From Nitrospira sp. (GTDB lineage Bacteria > Nitrospirota > Nitrospiria > Nitrospirales > Nitrospiraceae), in NCBI GenBank assembly GCA_036984305.1, contig BQWY01000001.1:1695501-1759500 (forward strand): DNA of 64,000 nt. Direction: 5' to 3'. The notes under the pieces are model-generated. The model searched no databases. It had not been told where the DNA came from and was given only the letters and a program-made list of their open reading frames with translations. The translations under genes were made by a program, and so were the position numbers. Each line of letters begins with the position of its first letter. Positions within the stretch are counted from its first letter, which is position 1. Shown here one piece after another: positions 34,079-42,312 of the stretch.

Positions 34079-35344
34079 TCAACCGCGGACGTGCTCGGCC
34101 AACAGGGTGTCCATCGCGGCCTGATGATTTTCAAAGTCGCCGTCTGCATGCAAGCTGAACAGCGTATCGAGCGGCAATCGATGCGCGAGCGATCCGCTCA
34201 GATCAGGAAGCTTTCCGGACTTGATTTCGGCCCATTCCGCTCGATCGGGGGCGTAGAAGCACTGGCCGAATCCGGCTTCCTCAAAGCGCTTGGCGAGCGT
34301 GTCGCCGTCGTTCTCCTCTTGCCATTCGACGCTGGCGGCGTAGGAGAGAAGAAATTCCATGAATTCGGGGTCGATCCGATACAGATCGTCGATCCGCGAG
34401 CGAACAGGCTCGGGTACCGTTGCGCCGATCCCAAGGCGGTCGGCATATGAGGTATCCAGTTGGGATCCGATTTGCTCAGCCGACCAGGGGGCTTCCGTCA
34501 GCCATTCCCGCAAGACCTTGACCGGAATGGTATAGACATCGCAGCCGGCCGTGTCGTAGAGATGCTGCGCGTTCCGCAAGCTGGCGATGATCAAGAGTGT
34601 CGGCACGTCCAACTCCCGCCGCAGTTGGCGCAACGCCCGCTGAGTCTCCAGACACACGTGGGCCCCAAGCCGCGCCGACTGCAATCCCTGGTCAAGGCGC
34701 CCCATGAAAATATTGGTCCGCGCCACTCGGCAGAGCAGTGCCGCAGCGATCGCTTGTCGCGCGGAGAAGGTCGAGGTGAAATTGACCGGGATTCCCTCGC
34801 GTTCCAGATTGCGTGCCAGCACGAAGCATCGTGGTTCGTAGGGCGTCAATGGAACCTTCACGATCGCCCCCGGTGAGAGGTCTCGCATCAGCCTGGCGAC
34901 GTCTTGCGCCTGCGCGACATCACGGGAGAGGCTCATATGCAATTGCAGGCTCGTTTCCCAGCGCCGTCCGCTAGCGAACAGATGCTCGAAATCGTTGGCC
35001 ATTTTTGAGCAGAGCACCGCATAGCATCGGGCGGGGTCGCGAAGCTCTCCCGATCGGTTTCCTGAGCCGAATTCATCCGCGCACATACCTTGGTCCATAC
35101 GGGATAGATACTCGGCTATGACTTTATGGGCCAACGGCTGATTGATCGTGTTCCCGTCGACGCCCGAAAAGAGTGAGCCGCGGTCTGCATAGAGAAGGTC
35201 GGCCAGTTCCTGGACGTTCGCAGAATCGGCATACACGTGCACCGCTCCGGCGTCGCGTAATGCGTCCAGCATGGGGTGTGAGATGAGTTTGGGAAGTCGC
35301 AACGCCTGAGTGGGGCGGCTTAGGATTCGCAATGTTTCGTTCAT
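34079..35344 (-). CDS. Transaldolase-family protein (extended)
   Basis: 421 residues; ATG at 35344 (MNETLRILSR) chosen as a compact start, with a possible longer form from 35365; neither has a strong ribosome site. AVHVYADSANVQELADLL and GVDGNTINQPL open the TIM barrel; the Schiff-base Lys sits in GAIVKVPLTPYEPRCFVLA; GIPVNFTSTFSARQAIAAA and NIFMGRLDQG follow, as in TalC/FSA-type transaldolases. About 170 C-terminal residues beyond the usual barrel (TLLIIASLRNAQHLYD onward) are unusual and include a helical tail. It may transfer dihydroxyacetone units or act as an aldolase. Neighbours include GH15 and a cupin, a small carbohydrate/stress group. Confidence 0.82.
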   Translation of the reverse strand: MNETLRILSRPTQALRLPKLISHPMLDALRDAGAVHVYADSANVQELADLLYADRGSLFSGVDGNTINQPLAHKVIAEYLSRMDQGMCADEFGSGNRSGELRDPARCYAVLCSKMANDFEHLFASGRRWETSLQLHMSLSRDVAQAQDVARLMRDLSPGAIVKVPLTPYEPRCFVLARNLEREGIPVNFTSTFSARQAIAAALLCRVARTNIFMGRLDQGLQSARLGAHVCLETQRALRQLRRELDVPTLLIIASLRNAQHLYDTAGCDVYTIPVKVLREWLTEAPWSAEQIGSQLDTSYADRLGIGATVPEPVRSRIDDLYRIDPEFMEFLLSYAASVEWQEENDGDTLAKRFEEAGFGQCFYAPDRAEWAEIKSGKLPDLSGSLAHRLPLDTLFSLHADGDFENHQAAMDTLLAEHVRG

Positions 35345-35375
35345 GTGTTGAGTATTGGGTTTCATGTGACTCGAA

Positions 35376-35795
35376 TCACTCTGCTGGTTGCGAGGGCCTA
35401 CCGAGATCCGCGTCCCGGTCCTTGATGTGCGAGGGTGGGCTCGTGGCTTCGATTGCCCCGAACCGTTCGAGTACACGGTACTGGTGCTGCGCCCCCTTGG
35501 GTACCACCCATGAATCTCCTTCCCGGAGATGTATCAACTGGCCCTCGATATATAACTCTGCCCGTCCATACAAGACGTACCCGACCGCTTCGTAAGGACC
35601 GACTGACTGCAGCGATGGGGCATCCTGGGGCTCTTCGTCCCATCGTCGCATTGACATCACGCGCCCTGATGCGAGGTATTGCTGTCCCATGTCGCCGTGG
35701 GGCGATACCTTTCCCTCCACCTTTTTAACCGTCGAATCGCCTATCCGTGCGGCCCTCACTTGTTGTGTTATTCCTTTGCGTGAGCCATGCTTCAC
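35376..35795 (-). CDS. Cupin-domain protein
   Basis: 139 residues. A single double-stranded beta-helix: QDAPSLQSVGPYEAVGYVLY, then EGQLIHLREGDSWVVPKGAQHQYRVLE, with GDSWVVPKGAQH as the second cupin motif. The metal-binding histidine set is incomplete: motif 1 lacks the usual HxH and only HQY in motif 2 remains. The start is uncertain: a GTG at 35795 is used, but the conserved part begins near VKKVEGKVSPHG, about 23 residues later. It ends 31 bases before the transaldolase-like gene. Small cupins like this bind sugars or metal ions or act as isomerases; function not readable. Confidence 0.7.
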   Translation of the reverse strand: MKHGSRKGITQQVRAARIGDSTVKKVEGKVSPHGDMGQQYLASGRVMSMRRWDEEPQDAPSLQSVGPYEAVGYVLYGRAELYIEGQLIHLREGDSWVVPKGAQHQYRVLERFGAIEATSPPSHIKDRDADLGRPSQPAE

Positions 35796-35822
35796 GCTAA
35801 CTGGTGGATCGAATCGCTTGTA

Positions 35823-35838
35823 CTGGCCAAAGCCCTAG
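35823..35838 (-). promoter_or_regulatory. CTRGG-N6-CCYAG motif upstream of cupin gene
   Basis: CTGGC-CAAAGC-CCTAG on the plus strand, one mismatch; 28 bp before the cupin start. Confidence 0.35.
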
Positions 35839-35963
35839 GGAAGGAGGGGCAGACATGTCCTCCGGAGAAAGCCGGCCCGACCGGCTCGTCGCGGTGTAGT
35901 CAATCCGTCCCAATTGGCACGATCCCTACGTTTCCACCGTGGGCCGAATGATCCGGCGAAGAC

Positions 35964-36593
35964 TCAAAAGCCGTGTACCGACGGGTGTCCGGACGATTCT
36001 GCGCGGAAATCGCCCATGCGCTCTCTCAACCGCGAGCGAAACGTATCGTATTGCTCTGCGGTGAGGATACTCTTCAGCTCGAGAAGCGATTGCACTCGTC
36101 CCATGGTCAGTGCGGTCCGAGCCGATCCAATTGTGTTGACTGCTTTGGTGATCGCCCCCATGTCGGGCTCTCGCTCGTCCAGCAGAGCGGCGAGTTCGAC
36201 TTCCCCGACGCGGATCTCGGCGGTCTTGGTGATGGTCATGGATTTATAGGCGGTTTCGATCCGGCGCAGACGCGCGGACTGTTCCTCGCTGAGCTTGAGG
36301 TCTTGAAGGAGCGGTGTCATGTCGTGACCTGTCACATGGTGCGGGCTGCCTCCCTTCGTATGCGGTGACCGGCCGTGCGGTGAGCCTGGGTGCGGATAGG
36401 GAGGCGCTCCCATGGGGTCCGCGCTCATCCCGCTTGGATCCGTGGTCGTCCGAGGTTCGAGCGCGAAGGCGGAATCAGGCGTCCATCCCATGAAACCGGC
36501 GGCTACACACCCCACTAATAGAACTAGTAGAGGGTGAAGATATACCGATCGTTTCATTTCGGACACGTTGGACATGTCGGCAAGCCGCGTCAT
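35964..36593 (-). CDS. Spy/CpxP-like LTxxQ-family periplasmic protein
   Basis: 209 residues from the ATG at 36593 (GGAGGG upstream). Membrane or signal segment about 15-38 (HPLLVLLVGCVAAGFMGW), then a His/Pro/Gly-rich linker (PYPHPGSPHGRSPH) that could bind metal, then a helical C-terminal domain (LLQDLKLSEEQSARLRRIET, LLELKSILTAEQYDTFRSRL) with the LSEEQ and LTAEQ repeats of Spy/CpxP chaperones. Likely a periplasmic stress chaperone or metal-responsive protein. Divergent from the cation antiporter gene 387 bases away. Confidence 0.78.
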   Translation of the reverse strand: MTRLADMSNVSEMKRSVYLHPLLVLLVGCVAAGFMGWTPDSAFALEPRTTTDPSGMSADPMGAPPYPHPGSPHGRSPHTKGGSPHHVTGHDMTPLLQDLKLSEEQSARLRRIETAYKSMTITKTAEIRVGEVELAALLDEREPDMGAITKAVNTIGSARTALTMGRVQSLLELKSILTAEQYDTFRSRLRERMGDFRAESSGHPSVHGF

Positions 36594-36980
36594 AACAGCC
36601 CTCCTTCTTCGACCAGATGGCGGGATACGACCGAATCGGGCGTCTGTTCGTAAGGTTACCATTGATCATTAGCCGATCACGATGAGAATGAGCACTGGTT
36701 CAAACCCTGGACGCCGACGCGTCGCGATCTTGATGGAAAGCTACTAGTGGGCAATTTGGACATCAGCTCTTGTCGCCGACAAGAGTAAGCGGTCGCGGAC
36801 GAAGAGGGCGACGCCCAATGTCTCCTGTTCGGGCTTCGGACGTTAGAGTGTGATACGTGCTTCCCTTGTGAGCAGGCGCCACGTGCAGCTTGCTGTAGAA
36901 AGACGAAGACGTGATGTGATTGTGTGTCTGGGCCAGAAGATACATTGTCTTCATGGCGAGGACACGATACCCTGCGGGTG
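36594..36980. other. Divergent intergenic region with palindrome
   Basis: Regulatory region between the Spy-like and cation-antiporter genes. It holds the 19-base palindrome at 36767-36785; no other gene or RNA structure seen. Confidence 0.45.
36767..36785. promoter_or_regulatory. 19-base palindrome in divergent region
   Basis: CTCTTGTCG-C-CGACAAGAG: perfect 9-bp arms around one central base. No T-tract on either side, so an operator is more likely than a terminator. Confidence 0.45.
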
Positions 36981-38000
36981 ATGTCCCTTGCGATGGCATG
37001 GAGTATATTTCTGGTGAGCGCCGCCGTCATCGTGTCTGCCGGTGCGAAGCTTAGCAAGCTCGGTGACCGGATTGCGGATCTGACGGGCCTGGGGGGCCTG
37101 TGGATTGGCATGGTGCTGATGGCGGCGGCGACGTCGCTGCCCGAAGTTCTCACCACCGTCAGCGCGGGCATGTTCGACCTGCCTGATCTTGCTGCCGGAG
37201 ATCTGTTTGGAGCCGGCATGACGAACATGCTGACGTTGGGACTCATCGATCTCGTGCATCGCCAGAAGCGCATTTGGCAGCATACAGCCCTCGATCATGC
37301 CCTTAGCGCCGCGCTGGCGATGTTTCTCACCGGTCTGGCGGCCTTCCTCATTTTGATGGGTCGCGACGTCGAACATGGGGGCATCGGACTGGGAAGCTTG
37401 TTACTCCTGCTCTTTTATGTGTTCGGCATGCGCGTTATCTTTCGACAGGAGGCGATGCGGCGTCTGCAACGCGAGAAGGAGAAGGTCGCCGAAGCGGATG
37501 AGGAGACGGAATCGAAGGCGCCGAGCCGGCGGGTCGAACTCCGGCGCGTCCTATGGAAATTCGGATTGGCATCGCTGGCGCTCCTGGTCGCGGCGCCGTT
37601 CCTGGCCCATTCCGCTGGAGACATTGCTCGTCAGTCTGGTGTGAGCACCACCTTCGTGGGGACCTCGTTGGTGGCCATCACGACCTCATTGCCCGAACTT
37701 GTCACGTCGTTGACCGCGGTCCGGCTAGGGGCATTCGATCTTGCGGTGGGCAATTTGTTCGGGAGCAATGCCTTCAACATGGCGGCGTTCTTCTTCGTCG
37801 ATGTCGCCTACCGAAACGGCCCGTTGCTCAATGCCGTCGGGGACGCCCATGCCATGACGGGGTTGTGGAGCATCCTGCTGATGAGCACCGCTCTGATGGG
37901 CATCATGTACCGGGTCGAGCAGCGGTACATGCTGATCGAGCCGGACAGTTTTGTCATCATCGTGGGATATTGCCTAGGATTGTGGTTCCTCTTTCAGTAG
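36981..38000 (+). CDS. Sodium/calcium exchanger-family cation antiporter
   Basis: 339 residues, about ten membrane helices. The two alpha-repeats carry the exchanger signature: GMVLMAAATSLPEVLTT (about 45-61) and GTSLVAITTSLPELVTS (about 226-242), each with the acidic residue that binds the cation. A charged cytoplasmic loop (about 170-195, REKEKVAEADEETESK) separates the halves. Start at the ATG at 36981, although its ribosome site is weak. It would export Ca2+ or exchange Na+ or K+. Monocistronic, divergent from the Spy-like gene. Confidence 0.9.
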   Translation: MSLAMAWSIFLVSAAVIVSAGAKLSKLGDRIADLTGLGGLWIGMVLMAAATSLPEVLTTVSAGMFDLPDLAAGDLFGAGMTNMLTLGLIDLVHRQKRIWQHTALDHALSAALAMFLTGLAAFLILMGRDVEHGGIGLGSLLLLLFYVFGMRVIFRQEAMRRLQREKEKVAEADEETESKAPSRRVELRRVLWKFGLASLALLVAAPFLAHSAGDIARQSGVSTTFVGTSLVAITTSLPELVTSLTAVRLGAFDLAVGNLFGSNAFNMAAFFFVDVAYRNGPLLNAVGDAHAMTGLWSILLMSTALMGIMYRVEQRYMLIEPDSFVIIVGYCLGLWFLFQ

Positions 38001-38217
38001 ATCTGGAAGTACCTCGTGTGAACGTGCTCCCTGCGTCGCGCGCTTCGCGCAGGAATCGTGGCTTCCCCTCGATCGATGCATTGCCAGGCATTTACGCCGA
38101 TTGCTACAATCCCGCCTCTCGGCGACCAGCGGTGTATCGTCGCCGTGACCTTCGAGAACCGCCTTCGGATTGACCGATGGCTGATTGCCGTTCAACTATC
38201 GAACAGAGGAGGTAGGT

Positions 38218-39033
38218 ATGCGGAGCGCGGCACGGTGCCGGATGGGCGCAGCTTACGGGGTTGCGCTGGTCGGGCTTGCAGTCCTGGCCATGGGGTGCGA
38301 GTTGCCTGCGGGAAACGCCAAAGTCCGCGGAGGGGGCGGTCCGGACATCGCGTCGGCACAGTCGGAGGCCTATAACGGTCCCAAGGCTCGGGTTGCCGTG
38401 ACCGACTTCGAGGACAAGATCGGAGGCCAGGGTCGTGGCTACTGGCTGCCTGCCTACGGCACCGGACTACGAGACATGCTGACGACCGAACTGTTTCAGA
38501 CCAATCGGTATATCGTGCTGGAACGCGAGCAATTGAAGGCCGTGCTGGCCGAACAGGATCTGGGCGCGTCGGGCCGCATCAAACGAGAAACGGCGGCGCC
38601 GATCGGAGAATTGGAAGGGGCCGAGATACTGGTCAAGGCGGCGGTGACCGGGTTCCAGCCCGGTACCAGCGGGGGTGGGGCCCAAGCCGGCAATTTGTTC
38701 GGCAAAGCCGGAAGCATGCTCGACTCCGTTGCTGGAAGTTTCGACCGGGCGACCATCGCGATGGACCTTCGCCTCATCGATACGCGAACGGGACGGGTGC
38801 TCTCCGCAACGAGCGTGGAAGGGTCGGCGACGTCTATCGGGGGAAGCGCAAGCGGGTCGGTATTGAATCGCTACGGCTCACTCAGTGGATTTGCCAAGAC
38901 GCCGATGGAACGTGCCATGCGGGAATGTATGGACAAAGCGGTGGAGTGGGTGGTCGGCCAGACCCCGCCGACGTATTTTCATTTCGATGGAATGACGGGA
39001 CAACCGCTGACCCCGGTGAAAACGGGCAAGTGA
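38218..39033 (+). CDS. CsgG-family lipoprotein
   Basis: 271 residues from the ATG at 38218, set by GAGGAGG. A lipoprotein signal with near-consensus lipobox (LAVLAMGC) is followed by a CsgG-like fold (about 57-240): ARVAVTDFEDKIGG, GLRDMLTTELFQTNRYIVLEREQL, ILVKAAVTGFQPG and DLRLIDTRTGRVLSATSVEG. CsgG forms the outer-membrane curli export pore, and relatives are used for other secretion or as periplasmic assembly factors. No csgA, csgB, csgE or csgF gene is near, so a curli role is not supported. A 9-bp hairpin follows the stop. Confidence 0.88.
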   Translation: MRSAARCRMGAAYGVALVGLAVLAMGCELPAGNAKVRGGGGPDIASAQSEAYNGPKARVAVTDFEDKIGGQGRGYWLPAYGTGLRDMLTTELFQTNRYIVLEREQLKAVLAEQDLGASGRIKRETAAPIGELEGAEILVKAAVTGFQPGTSGGGAQAGNLFGKAGSMLDSVAGSFDRATIAMDLRLIDTRTGRVLSATSVEGSATSIGGSASGSVLNRYGSLSGFAKTPMERAMRECMDKAVEWVVGQTPPTYFHFDGMTGQPLTPVKTGK

Positions 39034-39539
39034 GATGGTCCGCGCTGGGCCGCCCACCGGGTGGCCCAGCGGACTGGCCGTCAAGGCACTCTGGATCGCC
39101 CCTCGCCTCTCAGCTTGGTCTTGCCGATCATCTCTACTGCGATATAGTCCCTCTTTCACACTAGTCTTGAACCGCAAGCGTAGAACCTAGCTCAACATCG
39201 CTCGAGTCAGCATCGGTAAGGATACTGCTCATGAAAAGCGCTCGGTTGACGAGCGTGAGACGCGCCCGCCTTGCCATGCCGCGTTGATGTCCGGCTCGTC
39301 GGCTCACGCCCTCCTGAGTCTCTCGCCGGAGTGCTTTGGATAGGTTCTGGGGTCCGATCCTGAGGTCCGAGAAATAAATAGTGCGACGATCTCGGAGGAT
39401 GGGGCTTGCGCCTTCGCGTCGGTGTGTGGAGAGAGAGAAACCCGAGCGATGCCTTCAGGTGCGTGTGGTCACCCAGGGGTGCGTCATGATGTGGGAAGGA
39501 AAGAGGAACAATCGGCCGCAGTGCTGGGCTGCCCGCGAG
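39034..39539. other. Intergenic region, no gene seen
   Basis: 506 bases between convergent genes. A hairpin follows the CsgG-like stop; the rest has no convincing gene, RNA or repeat. Confidence 0.4.
39043..39071 (+). terminator. Hairpin after CsgG-like gene
   Basis: CGCTGGGCC (39043-39051) pairs perfectly with GGCCCAGCG (39063-39071) over an 11-base loop, 9 bases past the stop; no T-tract. Confidence 0.45.
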
Positions 39540-39962
39540 TTACCCAACGAGGTCGGGGTTGAGGCGTGTCATCGAACGCACGGACGAGGCTTTAATTTCG
39601 TTGTAAATAATTGTCCGTCCCGCCTGGCGCATGCGGCTGAACAGACCTTCGACGATGATGAGGTCGCCCTCTCGGATCTCCGCCCGGCCGAGGGCGACGA
39701 CCTTCAGCGTTCCGGCTTGGTCCTTGAGCAGGAAACCGTAGGCGGGACGCCCGTCTCGTGTGGTCGCCAACTGCATATTGGTCACCTGGCCGGTGACCCT
39801 GACCTGCTGGTGATCATATTGCTCTGGGTGAGTGACCAGATCGGCGATTTGCAGAATCTCCGTAGAGAAGGCGGGCGTGCTGTCCACAATAATGGCAACC
39901 AGTCCCAGGAGACAGGCCGCAAGAAACTCGAGAGTGACTGCCGATCGAAGATCGAAAGCCAT
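39540..39962 (-). CDS. Membrane-anchored OB-fold-like protein
   Basis: 140 residues from the ATG at 39962. An N-terminal hydrophobic segment (LEFLAACLLGLVAIIVDS) is followed by an OB-like beta domain (about 40-135: VTHPEQYDHQQVRVTGQVTN, RPAYGFLLKDQAGTLKVVAL, REGDLIIVEGLFSR). The pattern resembles the periplasmic nucleotide- or cofactor-binding OB folds seen in cytochrome c biogenesis proteins (CcmE-like), but no heme His motif is visible. Function unknown. Confidence 0.65.
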   Translation of the reverse strand: MAFDLRSAVTLEFLAACLLGLVAIIVDSTPAFSTEILQIADLVTHPEQYDHQQVRVTGQVTNMQLATTRDGRPAYGFLLKDQAGTLKVVALGRAEIREGDLIIVEGLFSRMRQAGRTIIYNEIKASSVRSMTRLNPDLVG

Positions 39963-40045
39963 TGTTCCAGTATACCTGATAAAACCACCAACGCCTACCG
40001 CACACGATGTCGGCATCCCAGCGAGAGACTGGGAGCCGTCGAAGG

Positions 40046-41227
40046 TTAGCGTTGGACCTCGTTGTTGTACCGGCCGTCCCCAAAGAAGCTGTTGAGCACG
40101 TGTTGAGCCAATTCACCGATTTCCGGTTTGGCCTCCCCGGAATCCGCGAGTTCACCGGCGGCTGCTTTCGGCTTGGGCGCGATGCGAGCCAATAATTCTT
40201 GTTCGACGGCGTCCGGGGCCATGTCCACATCTCCGAGCACCGCATTGAGCCGCTGTAAGCCGAAGACGGACCATCCAAGCTCGGCGTGCACGGCATTGCT
40301 GCTGGCTCCTTTGACGATAGAGAGCCAGAACTTCGTCTGAACCTCTTCAGGAAGCCGATTCCACACGAAGCGCTGGACCTTATCCATGAATGCGTCTTCC
40401 GTCCGCTCCAGCCCGTCATACGGGGCAGTCGACCGGTCAATGGGAGTGGTGGCGAGCGTCGCCAGCGTTTCCTTCCACACATCGACCGCCGAGACGGCCT
40501 GCTGCCCTTGGGCGGGGCAAGACTGTTGAACGGCCTGCAAGAACTGGGAGAGAGACTTCGCCTTGCGCGCGAGCAAGGTGCCGGCCGGAATGCCCCAAAT
40601 ATGACCGATTTCATGGTCCTGGAGCGGGGAGGTCGAGACCGTGCGGTACTCACGCTCCGCGAGGTCATACTGTCGTCGCTCGCGTTCAATCCGTCGCAGC
40701 AACGATTGAACTTCGATCGCTAATCGTTCTTTCAGGTACTCCTCTTCCGAGATGGAATCCGCGTCCCATTGCTGGTCAATGCTTCGCTGGAAGGTCTTGG
40801 TCAGCGACGTCCGAGCACCCTCCTTGATCGTGTTGAGCTTGTCGGGAGCCAGCCCGTATTTCTCGAGAAGCAGGCGCTCGGCAGCCTTGACCTGGGCCGT
40901 GTTCAGCGCGATCAACTTTTTCAGGATCTCTTTCTCCAGCCACGCCCGCTCGCGACGCATGCACACAAATCGGCGATATTGTGCCGCGCGATCGACCACC
41001 GCTTGGATTTTCTCCAAGGAAGCGAACGACACCGGCGGCTTGACGCCTGATTGCATGCGCGGATCCGGGCGGTCCGCCGCCATGTACTCCACCTCTTCAC
41101 GGGAAATGTCGAAATACTGGAGCAGGAGCAGCCGAAGCATGACTCGGCTTTGGATCGCAAGACCGCTGATGGCGGCCTCAATGATCTGTGGGGTCAACGT
41201 GGTCTGTGTGGCGGTTGAAGGTGTCAT
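40046..41227 (-). CDS. Conserved protein of unknown function, helical
   Basis: 393 residues, almost wholly alpha-helical, no signal peptide or membrane helix. Charged coiled-coil stretches (KAAERLLLEKYGLAPDKLN, LLRRIERERRQYDLAERE) and a C-terminal region rich in Ala/Glu/Lys. I do not recognise a family. It lies 24 bases after a small protein gene (41252-41467) on the same strand; the two are probably co-transcribed. The initiator ATG has GGGAGG about 13 bases upstream, slightly long. Confidence 0.65.
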   Translation of the reverse strand: MTPSTATQTTLTPQIIEAAISGLAIQSRVMLRLLLLQYFDISREEVEYMAADRPDPRMQSGVKPPVSFASLEKIQAVVDRAAQYRRFVCMRRERAWLEKEILKKLIALNTAQVKAAERLLLEKYGLAPDKLNTIKEGARTSLTKTFQRSIDQQWDADSISEEEYLKERLAIEVQSLLRRIERERRQYDLAEREYRTVSTSPLQDHEIGHIWGIPAGTLLARKAKSLSQFLQAVQQSCPAQGQQAVSAVDVWKETLATLATTPIDRSTAPYDGLERTEDAFMDKVQRFVWNRLPEEVQTKFWLSIVKGASSNAVHAELGWSVFGLQRLNAVLGDVDMAPDAVEQELLARIAPKPKAAAGELADSGEAKPEIGELAQHVLNSFFGDGRYNNEVQR

Positions 41228-41251
41228 AAGCGTCTGTGTGCCTCCCGCCGA

Positions 41252-41467
41252 TTAGGCCGTGCCTCGAGGCATGGCTTCGATGTAATTGGCCACGTATTCA
41301 CGGATTTCCTGCACGGTCCCAGTGATATAGAGTTCGCGGGGAATCTCGACTCGTACGAGTTTCGATGCGTCGACGCCGCGCTCGGCGGCATATTCTTCAT
41401 CGATGTAGAGACTGACGGAACCGTCCGCAAATCGAACGGCGTAGAGGGCTTGACCGCTATCTCCCAT
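41252..41467 (-). CDS. Small conserved protein, operon partner
   Basis: 71 residues from the ATG at 41467 (GAGGAACG upstream). SGQALYAVRFADGSVSLYID, then VRVEIPRELYITGTVQEIR, forms a beta-rich N-terminal part and a helical C-terminus. Gene is 24 bases before the 393-residue protein gene on the same strand. Function unknown. Confidence 0.6.
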   Translation of the reverse strand: MGDSGQALYAVRFADGSVSLYIDEEYAAERGVDASKLVRVEIPRELYITGTVQEIREYVANYIEAMPRGTA

Positions 41468-41570
41468 GAACGTTCCTCGTCGTGTGGCTGAGCCCGTTCG
41501 GGTTCTTGCACACATAACATACGTGCTGAAACCGTGTCAAAGTGCCATGGGCTCCTAACCGCCGAATAAG

Positions 41571-42215
41571 TCACGCGAAATGTCGCCGTCGTGACCAGAT
41601 GTACGCGGTGAACGCAAGAAGGGAAACGAGAAAGACGGTTCGCACCCGTCCAAACCCGAAGCAGGCGAAATTGGCGGTCGCGTTGAGCAGTCCGAATCCA
41701 GCATAGGCAAGGTACAGCCCGAGCGCCCAGCGACGAAGCCGGAGAAATCCCGCGCCGATGAGCACGTGGATCGTCGGCGACTGGATCTTAACCATTAAGC
41801 CAAGAGCGCCCGTGGGTTTCGAGCAGAAGATGGCGAGTGCATAGTCGGGGTTCGCGAGGATAATATACAGATCCATCAATGCGGTGACGAGAAACAATAT
41901 CCCCAGGTAGCGGATGTCATGGGCATGGTCGCGGACTTCCCGGAGGGCCGTCGCGAGCGGAACACCCTTGTCGGAATGGGAGACGGTGGTGTCGTACACT
42001 TGGAGGAGCCACCAGGGAAGCACCAGAAGGACGAAGTAGAAAATTTCGGCGCTGAGGCCGGCCGTGCGGCCGAGTGCCAGCCCGGAAGCGATCAGGACGC
42101 CCGTGAGCGAAAAGATCACCAGACCGTGCACCGGCCGACGAGAGACGACGTGCCCGAGTCCTGGTAACAACGCCGCGAGCACGGCTGCTCTCATCGGTGC
42201 CCGCTGAAAAGTCAT
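41571..42215 (-). CDS. Multi-helix membrane protein
   Basis: 214 residues with about five membrane helices: about 8-50 (two), 56-75, 102-120, 150-165 and 180-205. The N-terminal RAAVLAALLPGLGHVVSRRPVHGLVIFSL resembles small membrane proteins with a Gly-Leu-Gly turn and histidines. C-terminal SRRRHFA is basic. The start is not fixed: no strong ribosome site at 42215. It lies downstream of the chlorite dismutase-family gene, separated by a hairpin terminator, so it is probably independent. Confidence 0.6.
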   Translation of the reverse strand: MTFQRAPMRAAVLAALLPGLGHVVSRRPVHGLVIFSLTGVLIASGLALGRTAGLSAEIFYFVLLVLPWWLLQVYDTTVSHSDKGVPLATALREVRDHAHDIRYLGILFLVTALMDLYIILANPDYALAIFCSKPTGALGLMVKIQSPTIHVLIGAGFLRLRRWALGLYLAYAGFGLLNATANFACFGFGRVRTVFLVSLLAFTAYIWSRRRHFA

Positions 42216-42251
42216 GAGATGGTAGGAGGCATGGCGGACCCTAGAAGCAAC

Positions 42252-42282
42252 ACGGCCTTCGAACCGTCCGTTCGAAGGCCGT
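42252..42282 (-). terminator. Hairpin terminator of chlorite dismutase-family gene
   Basis: ACGGCCTTCGAA (42252-42263) pairs perfectly with TTCGAAGGCCGT (42271-42282), seven-base loop, 12-bp arms. It lies 30 bases past the minus-strand stop at 42313. A short GTTGCTTC follows on the minus strand. Confidence 0.65.
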
Positions 42283-42312
42283 CGTATGCCGCATCGAATG
42301 GGAAGCGGGTCG

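Noticed and set aside
36677-37273. Minus-strand open frame overlapping the cation antiporter start
   Set aside because: Composition resembles an antisense artefact (Ser/Arg/Pro-rich); the opposite-strand exchanger has clear alpha-repeats.
39381-40049. Plus-strand open frame antisense to the OB-fold-like gene
   Set aside because: No ribosome site or family similarity; the minus-strand frame has a membrane segment and beta-rich fold pattern.
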